Below, in pieces: positions 17,542 through 26,043 of a stretch of DNA of 64,000 bases. The DNA is from Streptomyces sp. NBC_01571 (GTDB lineage Bacteria > Actinomycetota > Actinomycetes > Streptomycetales > Streptomycetaceae): contig NZ_JAPEPZ010000006.1 in NCBI RefSeq assembly GCF_026339875.1, forward strand, positions 1-64,000, read 5' to 3'. The translations under genes were made by a program, and so were the position numbers. The notes below the pieces were generated by a model. It made no database searches. It was not told the DNA's origin and worked only from the letters and a program-made list of their open reading frames with translations. Position 1 is the stretch's first letter. Every line of letters starts with the position of its first letter.

Positions 17542-17978
17542 TCAGGCGCGGGGCGGGGTCGAACTCCAGGCGCCAGAAGTGCGGGATCGCGGCTTCGGCG
17601 TAGAGCAAGGGCTTGAGCTTTCGGTCCATCGTCTTGTTGCCCGGGGAGACGAGTTCGATGGCGAGCTGCACGGCGTCCGCGTCCGCGTCCACGCTGACGG
17701 TGTCCTGGGCAGTGGCGCCCGCGTCGGTGACCACGAGGTCGGGGACGACCAGGCCGGAGGGCAAGGTGACTTGATGGCTTCGAGGACTTCCACCGGGGCG
17801 CCGGCTGCGCGGGCGGCTGTGTCGAGGATGGCGTGGAGCCGGAAGCTCGCCCGCTGGTGACGGACTCCGGGCGCGGGCGACACTCTCCCAGCAGCTCATA
17901 GCGGGTCGTACGGTCCTCGGGCAGCGCCAGGGCGTCGGCCAGGGTCCAGGGTCCGGCGTGATCCGTGGCAACGCTCAC
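17542..17978 (-). pseudogene. Uma2-family protein, N-terminal half (split, frameshifted)
   Basis: GTG at 17978 follows GGAGGTGGAG and encodes VSVATDHAGPWTLADALALP and ALPEDRTTRYELLGE. The frame then shifts twice. A small deletion removes the residues before MSPAPGVRHQRASFRLHAIL, and a one-base loss separates VEVLEAIK from LPSGLVVPDLVVTDAG. It continues through ELVSPGNKTMDRKLKP to FDPAPRL at 17542, where mobile DNA begins. The C-terminus is at 5000-4788. Uma2 proteins have a PD-(D/E)XK fold; their role is mostly unknown. Clearly inactive. Confidence 0.7.
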
Positions 17979-18045
17979 CTGCTCCACCTCCTTCGCTGCG
18001 AACGCCATTCCCAGTGTGGCCCAGGCCGGGGCCGGCTGTCGCGCG

Positions 18046-18285
18046 TCAGGAGGTCTGGTCCCCGTCCAGAGGCCGGACCATGTACGGGTACTCATCAGAG
18101 TGGCGCTGCAGCCGCGCCATCATCCACGCCGTGCCTGCGTCCATGCCGGGGCCGAAGTCGGCGGCGATGCGCCGGGCCTGCCACGTCGTACGCGGAGCGA
18201 GGATCCAGCGCTCCATCGGAAAACTGACGCGCGCCGGCGCGGTCTTCGGCAGGCCGGGATTGCGAAGGGGTTCGGGGTCGCTCAC
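18046..18285 (-). CDS. Hypothetical small protein
   Basis: A 79-residue frame with good codon bias: MERWILAPRTTWQARRIAAD and MDAGTAWMMARLQRHSDEYP are its central parts. No domain or motif recognised. It lies just upstream of the Uma2 remnant in the same orientation. An internal ATG (MERWIL) is an alternative start. Confidence 0.45.
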   Translation of the reverse strand: MSDPEPLRNPGLPKTAPARVSFPMERWILAPRTTWQARRIAADFGPGMDAGTAWMMARLQRHSDEYPYMVRPLDGDQTS

Positions 18286-18606
18286 GTGGCGAGTGTCGCG
18301 GCGGAAGATCTTGGAACGAGGACAACTTGCCTGCTCACCGCCCTGATGAGGGGTTCAGGACCCGCCTCGTTGACAGCACCGGGCATCGCCCGGCGCGAGG
18401 GCGGGCTGTCTTCTGCTCGTCTTGTCTCACACGGGGGTGGGATCCGTTTGCTACGAGGCCTCGTCCGACGCTCGCAACGAGGCTGAGGCATCCAGTCCCG
18501 CGAACGGACCTGTGCGTCCCGCCCTCCCCGCATCGGCGCATTTGGGCGGGCTACCCGCGGCAGTGACCAACCGGCATACTCAGGTGACTTTCAGTGATCC
18601 GAAGGG
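18286..18606. other. No gene seen
   Basis: About 320 bases without a convincing gene. A possible -10 element CATACT near 18575 could serve the plus-strand gene at 18607. Confidence 0.4.
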
Positions 18607-19242
18607 GTGGGCGTGTTCAAGGCGTGGCGCGAGGAATACCGAGCCAACCAGGCAGTGAAGCGGCAGATCGAGCTGGAGCGGTGGCAGCAGGAAAAGCAGT
18701 GGCGTGAGGACGATCGCGCGGCACGGCTCAAGATCGCGGCTGACAACGCCCCGGCCTTGGCCGAGCACAACGGCCACATGAAAACGGCCGCCGGGGTCTC
18801 GTACTTGACGCTGATTTGCCATGAGGACACGTGGACGTTCATGGCTCAACGCGCCTTCGGGCAGTGGGAGCCAGCCTGGACCCAAAGTACGAAGCCGACG
18901 AGCATGGCCCAGATTCACGAAGCCCCTGGCAGCGTCGACTCGACGAGGTTCACCGTCGATCCGAACTTGCCACCGGGGCGGATCAGGAAACTCGGAGCTG
19001 CCTCGGGCCGCAGTGGGCTCCAAGAAGTGCTCCTGTCCGGCCACAATCTCACGCAGCTTCTGGGCGTGCTGTACGAAGGAATCAAGGAGGATGACGCTGC
19101 GGCCTCCGCCCGATGCAGCCGCCTCTACAACAAGCTCGCCGACTTCGTAGAGCTGGTCGACCCGGATGCCGAGGCCGGCCAGACGACAGGAGTCTCGTTC
19201 CGCATCGACGACAGCCTCGACGCGGCGCACGTCACGCAGTAG
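18607..19242 (+). CDS. Hypothetical protein with N-terminal basic helix
   Basis: A 211-residue protein from GTG 18607. Residues 1-45 (FKAWREEYRANQAVKRQIEL, then ERWQQEKQWREDDRAARLKI) form a long charged helix. The remainder is mixed alpha/beta with RSGLQEVLLSGHNLTQLLGV. No family recognised and no signal peptide or membrane segment. It is followed by a strong terminator, so it is probably a single-gene unit. Confidence 0.6.
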   Translation: MGVFKAWREEYRANQAVKRQIELERWQQEKQWREDDRAARLKIAADNAPALAEHNGHMKTAAGVSYLTLICHEDTWTFMAQRAFGQWEPAWTQSTKPTSMAQIHEAPGSVDSTRFTVDPNLPPGRIRKLGAASGRSGLQEVLLSGHNLTQLLGVLYEGIKEDDAAASARCSRLYNKLADFVELVDPDAEAGQTTGVSFRIDDSLDAAHVTQ

Positions 19243-19261
19243 ACCGCTCTGCAGCTCGCGC

Positions 19262-19303
19262 CCCCGCTCAAGGCAAGGACGATCGTCCTTGCCTTGAGCG
19301 GGG
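19262..19303. terminator. 42-base perfect palindrome, likely terminator
   Basis: CCCCGCTCAAGGCAAGGAC and its exact reverse complement meet at GATC. It lies 20 bases after the hypothetical gene ending at 19242. Confidence 0.8.
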
Positions 19304-19516
19304 TTCAGCGGCCCCACCCCGCCGAGGTGTTCTGGCCCCACCCTTCGAACGATTAGGCGACCGTCCGCTCGGGCCCCCGGCGGCCTCTTCTCGCCAGCTG
19401 CGCCTGTGTGCCGACCACCTACCGGCCCGGCACTCGAACGCTTGGCGGAGCCGCTTCTCACCGTTTCGGTTGTGCCGGAACTGCCCGTTGCAGACACCCG
19501 CCGTTTGATGCGGTGA

Positions 19517-19556
19517 GGCTGGGAATCTCTGCCACATGTGGCAGAGATTCCCAGCC
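19517..19556. terminator. 40-base perfect palindrome, likely tpg terminator
   Basis: GGCTGGGAATCTCTGCCACA and its exact reverse complement. On the minus strand it would have followed the tpg-like stop by about 7 bases before the IS5 element inserted at 19567-20534. Confidence 0.7.
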
Positions 19557-19566
19557 CAATGTCTTA

Positions 19567-20534
19567 GAGGTCGCGCGGATAGGCGTGCGGTCACGGCCGG
19601 CGGTTCGGGCGTTCGTCCCAGCGGTGTGTTGTCCATGCCCGTCGAATCAGGCTACGCACGGTGATGATGGTGTCGGCGAGGTCGAAGAATGCGTCGATGA
19701 CAGTGGCGCGCCGCTCGTAGCAGCGGGCGAGCCGGTAGAAGGCGTTCTGCCAGGCATGGGTGCGTTCGACGTGCCAGCGCCTGCTGGCCTGGATGGGCGC
19801 CTTCTCCCCCTTGTGTGCGATGCGGCCGTGCAGGCCGCGTTCGCTGAGCAGCTCGCGGGTCTTGTCCGAGTCGTAGCCGGCGTCCAGGTGCACGGTGATG
19901 TCGTCGGGTAACGGCCCCAGGTCGTCCAGGCGGTCCAGGGTCGGGGCGAGCAACGGGGAGTCGTGGCGGTTGGCGCCGGCCAGGACACGGCCCAGGGGAA
20001 TGCCGTACCCGTCCGTCATGCCTGAGCGTTTCAGGCCCTGTTTGCCGCGGTCGACTGGTGAGCGACCGGCTGCCTCGCCGCCTCCGGGCGCCTTGGTGAT
20101 GGAGCCGTCCACGGCGATCTGGTCGAGGACGAGGCCGACGATCCGGTCGTAGGAGTCCAGCGCGATCTTCTTGAGCTGGGCGAACACGCCGAGTTGTATC
20201 CACTCGTCGCGGCGGGTGCGGATCGTGGTGGCCGAGCAGGCCGTGTCGGCGATCGCCTCGTAGGAGCAGCCGAAGCGCAGCAGTTGCAGCATCTTGTCGA
20301 AGATGATCCGGTCACTGATGCGCCGCCGATGGCAGCCGAGTGGATGGTCCGGATGGAACTCCGGCCGCTTGGGCAGCAGAGCCACGAATTGGTCCCAGAG
20401 CGGTTCGGTGAGCCATGATGGCAGCGCGGGCACAGGTCTCCTCAGTGGTCACAGAGCGTCGCAACTCCATGATCATCGGGACCTGTGCCCGTTCTGTTGT
20501 CGGGGTCCCCAACCGCGCCTATCCGCGCGACCTC
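19567..20534 (-). mobile_element. IS5-family insertion sequence, complete, TTA target repeat
   Basis: Terminal inverted repeats begin GAGGTCGCGCGGATAGGCG (19567-19585, inverted at 20516-20534). TTA is duplicated at 19564-19566 and 20535-20537. The element sits exactly at the stop codon of the tpg-like gene: the TTA read on the minus strand is its TAA. Confidence 0.85.
19591..20433 (-). CDS. IS5-family transposase
   Basis: A 280-residue DDE transposase. N-terminal WLTEPLWDQFVALLPKRPEF; catalytic D in LDQIAVDGSITKAPGGG, D in VHLDAGYDSDKTRELL and E in RRWHVERTHAWQNAF; KRSGMTDGYGIPLGRVLAGA lies between. The order and length fit an intact IS5-type protein. It starts at ATG 20433 inside the element. 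Confidence 0.85.
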   Translation of the reverse strand: MPALPSWLTEPLWDQFVALLPKRPEFHPDHPLGCHRRRISDRIIFDKMLQLLRFGCSYEAIADTACSATTIRTRRDEWIQLGVFAQLKKIALDSYDRIVGLVLDQIAVDGSITKAPGGGEAAGRSPVDRGKQGLKRSGMTDGYGIPLGRVLAGANRHDSPLLAPTLDRLDDLGPLPDDITVHLDAGYDSDKTRELLSERGLHGRIAHKGEKAPIQASRRWHVERTHAWQNAFYRLARCYERRATVIDAFFDLADTIITVRSLIRRAWTTHRWDERPNRRP

Positions 20535-21107
20535 TTACGCGGCGAATCCGACGTTCGTCACGTACTCGTACTGGCCCCACTGCGAGCCGAGGTCGATGAC
20601 CTGCTCCACCCACGCGTCGTCCAGCTCCTGGTCCGCGCCGGCCGCCCACGCGGCGACGATGCGGTCCCAGCGGCGCACGTTCATGTGGCGCAGGCCCATC
20701 TCGCGCTGGCGGGGCCGGTTCACCTGGGACTGGTTGAGCGGGTGGATCTCCACCCGCGTCCCGCGGCCCTCGCGGTTGAGGCGGGCGAGCAGGTAGCGGG
20801 CGACGTTCTCCCGCCGGACCGTGCGGTAGACCCGCTCGATGCGTTCCAGGGTGGCGCGGCGCGGGGTGACGCTGCCGTCCCGCCAGCTCTTCAACTGCGC
20901 CTTGGTCGGGGTGAAACCAAGGGCGGCCGCGGCGGCGCGGGCGTGGGCGGTGCGGGTCAGGTAGGTGAGGCGGGCGGCGAGGCCGCGTCGGGCGGTGATC
21001 GGGGTGGCGATGTAGCCGGCGAGGTTGTCGAGCTGGCGGGCGACGGCCTCGTGGCCTTTGATGCCGCGGGCTCCGAATTTCCCGAAGTCGATGTTGCGCT
21101 CAGGCAT
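20535..21107 (-). CDS. tpg: Tpg-like terminal protein
   Basis: A 190-residue basic protein, near the roughly 185 residues of Streptomyces telomere terminal proteins (Tpg). Layout agrees: an N-terminal helix-turn-helix-like region (LGFTPTKAQLKSWRDGSVTP), a basic middle (RRENVARYLLARLNREGRGT), a beta-rich VEIHPLN segment, and an acidic/aromatic end EQVIDLGSQWGQYEYVTNVG. Tpg is attached to the 5' ends of linear replicons and primes end filling. It lies downstream of the Tap-like gene as in tap-tpg operons. Similarity is by layout, not close sequence. The TAA stop is the target repeat of the adjoining IS5 element. Confidence 0.5.
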   Translation of the reverse strand: MPERNIDFGKFGARGIKGHEAVARQLDNLAGYIATPITARRGLAARLTYLTRTAHARAAAAALGFTPTKAQLKSWRDGSVTPRRATLERIERVYRTVRRENVARYLLARLNREGRGTRVEIHPLNQSQVNRPRQREMGLRHMNVRRWDRIVAAWAAGADQELDDAWVEQVIDLGSQWGQYEYVTNVGFAA

Positions 21108-21211
21108 GGTCTCTTCCGATTCCTCAAGTCTGCGATCACTGTACGGGCTTCTGCGGGCCGATGGGCCGCCCCGGCGGGGGAATTGACGCCGGGTCAGGTG
21201 ATCGGCTCTAG

Positions 21212-22889
21212 CCTCGCCGTTTCGGTTGGGCTGAGGCGGCGTCGCTGATCGCCAACTGTTGGGTGGCCGATGTGATTTCGGTGCTTGGGCAGGTCGGAGT
21301 CCCGGCGCGGTGGTCGGGTTCTCCGGGTTCTTTCGGGTCGTGGGCGGACGGGGGTTTGCTGGTCAGCTGGCGGGTCGGGGCAGTGCGGCGAGGCGGTGGA
21401 AGGCCGTGGCCAGTTCGTGTCTCCAGGGCCAGGTCGCCGATATTCGCAGGTGGAGGCGTCGGCCGCCGCGGGTGAGGCGGGCCGTGACGTGCAGTAGCCG
21501 GTAGCGGAGTTTCTTCGGCTCGGCGGTGGCCAGCTCCCCGTCCAGGAGGAGGACACGGGTCCAGGCGAGCAGGTCGATCGCGGCGAGGCTGAGTTCGAGC
21601 CAGACGGCGTTGACGGCGAAGTCGCGGGAGGGGAAGCGGCCGAAGCCGGTGGTCTTGCCGCACCGGATGTGGTCCTCGACAGTGGCATGTCCGCGGTGGC
21701 GGACCTCCAGGAACTGGGCGGAACCGCCACCGGAGTACGGGGTGTCGGTGAGGAACACCTGATGCCGCAGGCCCTCGTCCTGGTCGAACAGGGACAGCTG
21801 GGCTCCGGGGTGCGGCCGCTCCCGGCGCACGATGATGCGGGTGCCGGCCGGGTAGCCGTCCAGATCGACCATGCCGGTCAGCTCGGCGACCTCGGCGCCA
21901 TCACGCAGAGTCCCGTCCTGGTCCAGGGCGGGATGCCAGAGGCGGTCGGGCATGGCCCGAATGGCTCGGCGGACCGGCTCGGTGATGGCGTATCCGACCG
22001 AGAAGAAGGTACGGATTCCTCGTTTCCGCACGTCGCGGACGTGGGCGAGGAATGCTTTCGCGGATCCGGCACTGTCGGTGCGGACGAGGATGTCGGTGCC
22101 GTGAAGTTGCGCGTCGGGGATCTGCGCGAGTGCCTGGTCGAACACCGTGATGTGGTCGCTCGCGGTGTTGGCACCGGCGTTTCCGGGACGGAGTCGGCCC
22201 GCCAGTGCCTCGCCGGTGTTGGCCAGGAAGCACAGCAGCGGGTGGAAGCCGAAGCCGCCTTTATAGGTGGGTGCGGCCTGCTCCTTCTCGGAGTGGCAGG
22301 TGATCAGCGTGGCGTCGAGGTCCAGGACCAGCCCGGGCAGAATGCGTCCCGCGGCCCGGACTGCGGGTATGCCCTCGCCTTGCTCGGCGGCCTGCATCCA
22401 GGCGACTTCCCGAGCTTGGGCACGCGCCGCGCGCAGAGAAGCCAGTGTCCTCTCGTCGGTGTCGGCGAGCAGTCGCCAGGCCGTCGGTGCCGAGGCGACC
22501 GAACCGAACACCCCTGCCTGGTCCCGCAGTACGGCCAGGTCCGCGATGGCCTCACCGCCGTCGGCGAGCATCACCGCCAGGTCGGTGGCGATCCGGCCCG
22601 GATCATGCCCGGTCCCGCGCGGCCGAAGTGGCCTGAGCGCGGTGGAGTACGCGGCGGTCAGCCCGGTGGCATCAGCGAGATCGGCCAGTAACCGTGCCCC
22701 GGCATGCCCGACCACCCCCGAACCATCTGCACTGACCTGGATCTTGGGACGCAACCCGATAGCCTGCACGTAGAAAGTGCCCTCCGCCTGGACCGACAGA
22801 ACTCCTCAGCAAGGTTCATCGTCCCAGGTCAGGAAGGCACTTTCGCATTTCCGCCCCAAAGCCAGCCGTACCCAAGTGAAACGGCGAGG
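21212..22889 (-). mobile_element. IS1380-family element, copy A, CTAG target repeat
   Basis: Terminal repeats CCTCGCCGTTTC..TTGGG face inward at both ends. CTAG is duplicated at 21208-21211 and 22890-22893. The CTAG on the right contains the TAG stop codon of the tap-like gene. A nearly identical copy B is at 56563-58237 in the same orientation. Confidence 0.9.
21363..22769 (-). CDS. IS1380-family transposase (copy A)
   Basis: A 468-residue DDE transposase. GLVLDLDATLITCHSEKEQA carries the first catalytic D, TDILVRTDSAGSAKAFLAH the second, and VHWLELSLAAIDL-like VNAVWLELSLAAIDLLAWTR the C-terminal block. The ATG start lies close to the right element end, with promoter-like sequence and inverted AAGTGCC motifs beyond it. 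It differs from copy B by only one residue that I noticed (A in GEALAGRL). Confidence 0.9.
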   Translation of the reverse strand: MQAIGLRPKIQVSADGSGVVGHAGARLLADLADATGLTAAYSTALRPLRPRGTGHDPGRIATDLAVMLADGGEAIADLAVLRDQAGVFGSVASAPTAWRLLADTDERTLASLRAARAQAREVAWMQAAEQGEGIPAVRAAGRILPGLVLDLDATLITCHSEKEQAAPTYKGGFGFHPLLCFLANTGEALAGRLRPGNAGANTASDHITVFDQALAQIPDAQLHGTDILVRTDSAGSAKAFLAHVRDVRKRGIRTFFSVGYAITEPVRRAIRAMPDRLWHPALDQDGTLRDGAEVAELTGMVDLDGYPAGTRIIVRRERPHPGAQLSLFDQDEGLRHQVFLTDTPYSGGGSAQFLEVRHRGHATVEDHIRCGKTTGFGRFPSRDFAVNAVWLELSLAAIDLLAWTRVLLLDGELATAEPKKLRYRLLHVTARLTRGGRRLHLRISATWPWRHELATAFHRLAALPRPAS

Positions 22890-24557
22890 CTAGGAGGGGC
22901 CGTCAGGGGCGTTCTTGGCCTGCCGTGGATCATCGGTGTCGCTGCCGAAGGTGTAGACGTCTTTGACCTTCACCTCGGTGACGCCGCGGCCCTCGGGGAA
23001 GACGGCCCGCCAGTCGCCGATGACGTGGAGTTCGTCGGTGCCCATGGCGCGGACCACCATGAGGCCTTCGTCGTAGGCCTTGAACGCTTTCGTCCACAGG
23101 TTGGCGAAAGCCTGGGAGCGGATGAGGTGCATCCAGTCGGTGCGGTAGAGCTCGCGGTTGTAGTTCGACTCCCCCAGCGTGGACACGAACTTGGAGTACA
23201 TCGCCTTCACGTACTCCAGCGTCACCACGTCGTCGTCGGCGATCGCCCGGTCGCGTGCGTCCTTGAGCGCGGTGCGGAATTTCTCCAGCAGGCCCTCTGT
23301 CGCACCGGACGTCCACGACTCGTGGATCTCCGGCGGGTCGCACAGCCCGTACTTCGGACCCGACACCCGCAGCAGAAGCCGCAGCGTCGGCTCGGTCACC
23401 CACAGCGGGCCGGGCTCGTCACGCTGGCCGACCGGGTTGGGCAGGACCGCATCGTGCTCCCAGACCGGCGGGGTGATCAGGTGCAGGCCAGAACGCTTCC
23501 TGTCGTGGTGGTTGCCCTCGCTGTGTTCGAGCTGTCCGAGCGGCAGGTGGGTCTTGAGGGCGGACAGGTAGGCGCCGTTGATGTCCAGCGCGGTCACCTC
23601 GTGTGCGCCGGCCGGGAGTTCGGCCCGTGTCCATTTGGGGCGTGCTTCCCAGACCTGGTCGGCGCCGCGTGCGGTCTGCTTGCGCAGGATGTCCGGCAGC
23701 CACGGGTGCGCGACGATGTCGTAGCGGCCGCCCTTGCGGGTGTGGTCGAGCAAGGCCATCGCGTCCGGGATCGCCCGCTTCACGAGCGCGGCGGTCGCCG
23801 CCTCCACATCACCGCCGTGCTCCGCCAGGGCACCATCGACTGCGGACCGGATCGGGTCGGGCATGTCCGCAGCGGCCTGCACGCGACGACCGACCGGAGC
23901 AACCTTCACACCGCGGCCGCCACCCCGAGCACCCTGCCAACCGCCCCGGCCAGAGCGGTCCGCCTGTGCCGGACGCTGCGGCGGGACCGCCCGCGCCGGG
24001 CGGGCAGCCCGCTCGGGCGCAGCAGGCGCGGCGGCCGGTGCGGGCGCAGCAGGCGCGGCGGCCGGTGCGGGCTGGGCGAGGCCTGCGTCGACCGTGGGTG
24101 CGGCAACGGGTGCCGGTGCGGCGGCCGTGCAGTCGCCGGGGTCCAGGTGCTGGGGGAATCCTTCGACCTGGTGGCGGGCGGGCTGTCCGCACAGCACGCA
24201 CGGCTGCGGTGCGGCCAGCTCGTCGACGTCGTCCAGGACGTCGGCCTGGCCCTCGCTGACAGCCGCGTCGGCGGAGGTGTCACCGGCCGTCGAGGGATCC
24301 GCGGGCTTGGCGGCGTTCAGCTTCAGCACGGCGCCCTCGAGGAAGTACGCGTACTTCTTCCGCACCTCACCGCCCGGCTCCCGGCCCGTCTCCCAGCCGC
24401 CGACTGTCGACGCGCTGACCTTGAGCGCGGCAGCGACCTGGGCACGCGAGAGGTGGAGTTCCTCGCGCAGCCGGCGCCGTTCCTCGGCGGGTGGCAGCGG
24501 GATCTGCTCGATGGTCGCGGTGGCGAGGAGGGCGTCGATCGCAGCGTTGTCGTCCAT
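22890..24557 (-). CDS. tap: Tap-like telomere-associated protein
   Basis: ATG 24557 has a good ribosome site (GGAAGGAC); a GTG at 24581 overlapping the helicase stop is an alternative. N-terminal Xre-type HTH (LREELHLSRAQVAAALKVSA, STVGGWETGREP), then a CVLCGQPARHQ cysteine pair, an Ala/Pro-rich linker (residues about 140-230), and a C-terminal half with EVTALDINGAYLSALKTHLP, DAVLPNPVGQRDEPGPLWVT and MYSKFVSTLGESNY. This HTH-linker-polymerase-like layout matches Tap, which binds telomere overhangs and recruits Tpg. At 555 residues it is shorter than typical Tap (about 740). The TAG stop lies in the IS1380 target repeat. Confidence 0.6.
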   Translation of the reverse strand: MDDNAAIDALLATATIEQIPLPPAEERRRLREELHLSRAQVAAALKVSASTVGGWETGREPGGEVRKKYAYFLEGAVLKLNAAKPADPSTAGDTSADAAVSEGQADVLDDVDELAAPQPCVLCGQPARHQVEGFPQHLDPGDCTAAAPAPVAAPTVDAGLAQPAPAAAPAAPAPAAAPAAPERAARPARAVPPQRPAQADRSGRGGWQGARGGGRGVKVAPVGRRVQAAADMPDPIRSAVDGALAEHGGDVEAATAALVKRAIPDAMALLDHTRKGGRYDIVAHPWLPDILRKQTARGADQVWEARPKWTRAELPAGAHEVTALDINGAYLSALKTHLPLGQLEHSEGNHHDRKRSGLHLITPPVWEHDAVLPNPVGQRDEPGPLWVTEPTLRLLLRVSGPKYGLCDPPEIHESWTSGATEGLLEKFRTALKDARDRAIADDDVVTLEYVKAMYSKFVSTLGESNYNRELYRTDWMHLIRSQAFANLWTKAFKAYDEGLMVVRAMGTDELHVIGDWRAVFPEGRGVTEVKVKDVYTFGSDTDDPRQAKNAPDGPS

Positions 24558-24577
24558 CGTCAGTCCTTCCCGGCCGG

Positions 24578-25969
24578 TCACGTCTGGGCCATGTTGACGA
24601 AGCGGGAGTAGTGCATCTGTGCGGCTGCGGAGACCGTTGCGCGGGGGCCGAAGCGGTTCTTTTCGATCACGAGGTCGACCTCACCGGCGCGCGGGGATTC
24701 GGGTTCGTTCATGTCGGGGCGCTCGATTTTGATCACGACGCTTGCGTCGTTCTTGATGGCCCTCGACTCGCGCATCATGCCGTCCTCGTTCAGCTGCGAG
24801 AGGGCGATGACGTGGCAGTCGAGCTGCACGGACAGGTTTTTGAGGCCGCGTGAGACGGCGGCAACGGCCTGTTCCCGGGTGATGTTGCGAGCCTGTTCGA
24901 TCTCCACCAGTTGGAGATAGTCCACGACCAGGAGGTCCAGGCCGTCGGCGCGGACGCAGGCGCGGGCCGCGGATTCGATGTCGTGCAGGGCTGCGCTGTC
25001 GGGCCGGTACACCCGTAGCGGCAGCGTCCGAAACAGCTCCCGTCCGAGGCGTTCGACTGTTTTCCAGTCGTCGGCGGTGAGGCCGCCCTGCTGGGTGAGG
25101 TGGTGCATGGGCAGCCTGCCCTCGGCTGCGGCGATCTTCTGCATCAGCTCGGTGCTGCTCATCTCCAGCGAGGAGAACATCACCTGCGCGCCGGCCTTGG
25201 CGGCAGTGACCGCCGCGTTCAGGGCCAGCGTGGACTTCCCCACGCCGGAAGCAGCCGCGATGATCGTGACGTTGCCGGGGCGCATGCCGCAGGTAACGGC
25301 GTCCAGGTCGCTGATCCCGTAGGGCAGGCCGATCTTCCGACCGTCCTGGATCTCTTCCAGCTCGGCCACGAAGTCCAGGTACAGGTCATCCACGACCGGC
25401 GGGGCGGCGTGCAGGCCCGGCATACCGGCGACGATCGCGGTGAACTCCTGCTCGACGAGGCTGCGGACGTCGTCCTCGTCGCCTTCCTCGCTGTAGGCGT
25501 ACTGGAGAACCTTCTGAGCCGACTCGATCGCCGCGCGCCGGTAGGCCTTGGCGCGGACGATCTCCGCGTAGTGCGCGCCGTTCGCGACCGTGGGCACGGC
25601 CTCGACACAGGCGTGCAGGTACGCGGCTCCGCCGGCCTTGGCCAGCTCGCCGCGCTCGGTGAGCCGCGCGGCAACGGTGACCGGGTCCACCACCTCGGTC
25701 TCCTGGTGAAGGTCGCAGATGGCCCGGTGGATCGTGGTGTGGGCGGGCCAGTAGTACTCCCCGGCGGTGATGCCGGTCTCCAGGGTCTCCGCGAAATACC
25801 GTGCGGCGGCCCCGGTGCTGGACATCAGGGTGCCCAGGACGGCCTGCTCGGCTTCGAGGTTGTGCGGCGGCGTGCGCAGAACCTCACGGCTCCGGTTGGC
25901 ACCGCCCTGCTCGCTGATGTCGGGCGGTGCGGAGCGGCTCTGTGCGGGAAGGTCCCGGGTGCTGGACAC
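24578..25969 (-). CDS. DnaB-type replicative helicase (Rep2-like)
   Basis: GTG 25969 follows AGGAGACC; the frame is open to 26104 but that part is not family-like. N-terminal DnaB domain (PPHNLEAEQAVLGTLMSS), then the RecA-like helicase core with Walker A AAASGVGKST, Walker B LLVVDYLQLVE, the LSQLN motif and the arginine-finger region EKNRFGP. About 463 residues, a full-length DnaB. On linear Streptomyces plasmids such as pSLA2 a DnaB-like protein works with an iteron-binding Rep protein, and the same pairing is seen here. It sits 74 bases downstream of the Rep-like gene and overlaps a possible tap start. Confidence 0.85.
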   Translation of the reverse strand: MSSTRDLPAQSRSAPPDISEQGGANRSREVLRTPPHNLEAEQAVLGTLMSSTGAAARYFAETLETGITAGEYYWPAHTTIHRAICDLHQETEVVDPVTVAARLTERGELAKAGGAAYLHACVEAVPTVANGAHYAEIVRAKAYRRAAIESAQKVLQYAYSEEGDEDDVRSLVEQEFTAIVAGMPGLHAAPPVVDDLYLDFVAELEEIQDGRKIGLPYGISDLDAVTCGMRPGNVTIIAAASGVGKSTLALNAAVTAAKAGAQVMFSSLEMSSTELMQKIAAAEGRLPMHHLTQQGGLTADDWKTVERLGRELFRTLPLRVYRPDSAALHDIESAARACVRADGLDLLVVDYLQLVEIEQARNITREQAVAAVSRGLKNLSVQLDCHVIALSQLNEDGMMRESRAIKNDASVVIKIERPDMNEPESPRAGEVDLVIEKNRFGPRATVSAAAQMHYSRFVNMAQT

Positions 25970-26043
25970 TGGGGGTCTCCTGTTCGGATGCGTCGGGCAG
26001 GGGATACGGGTCGGACCGTTGCAGCGGTCCGGCCCGCCGTGTT

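Noticed and set aside
16281..18095. 604-codon minus-strand frame
   Set aside because: It is antisense to an intact IS110 transposase and then runs through the Uma2 remnant; no domain, and the composition is a mirror of high-GC coding on the other strand.
22704..24611. 635-codon plus-strand frame
   Set aside because: Antisense to the tap-like gene, low-complexity Arg/Gly sequence without motifs.
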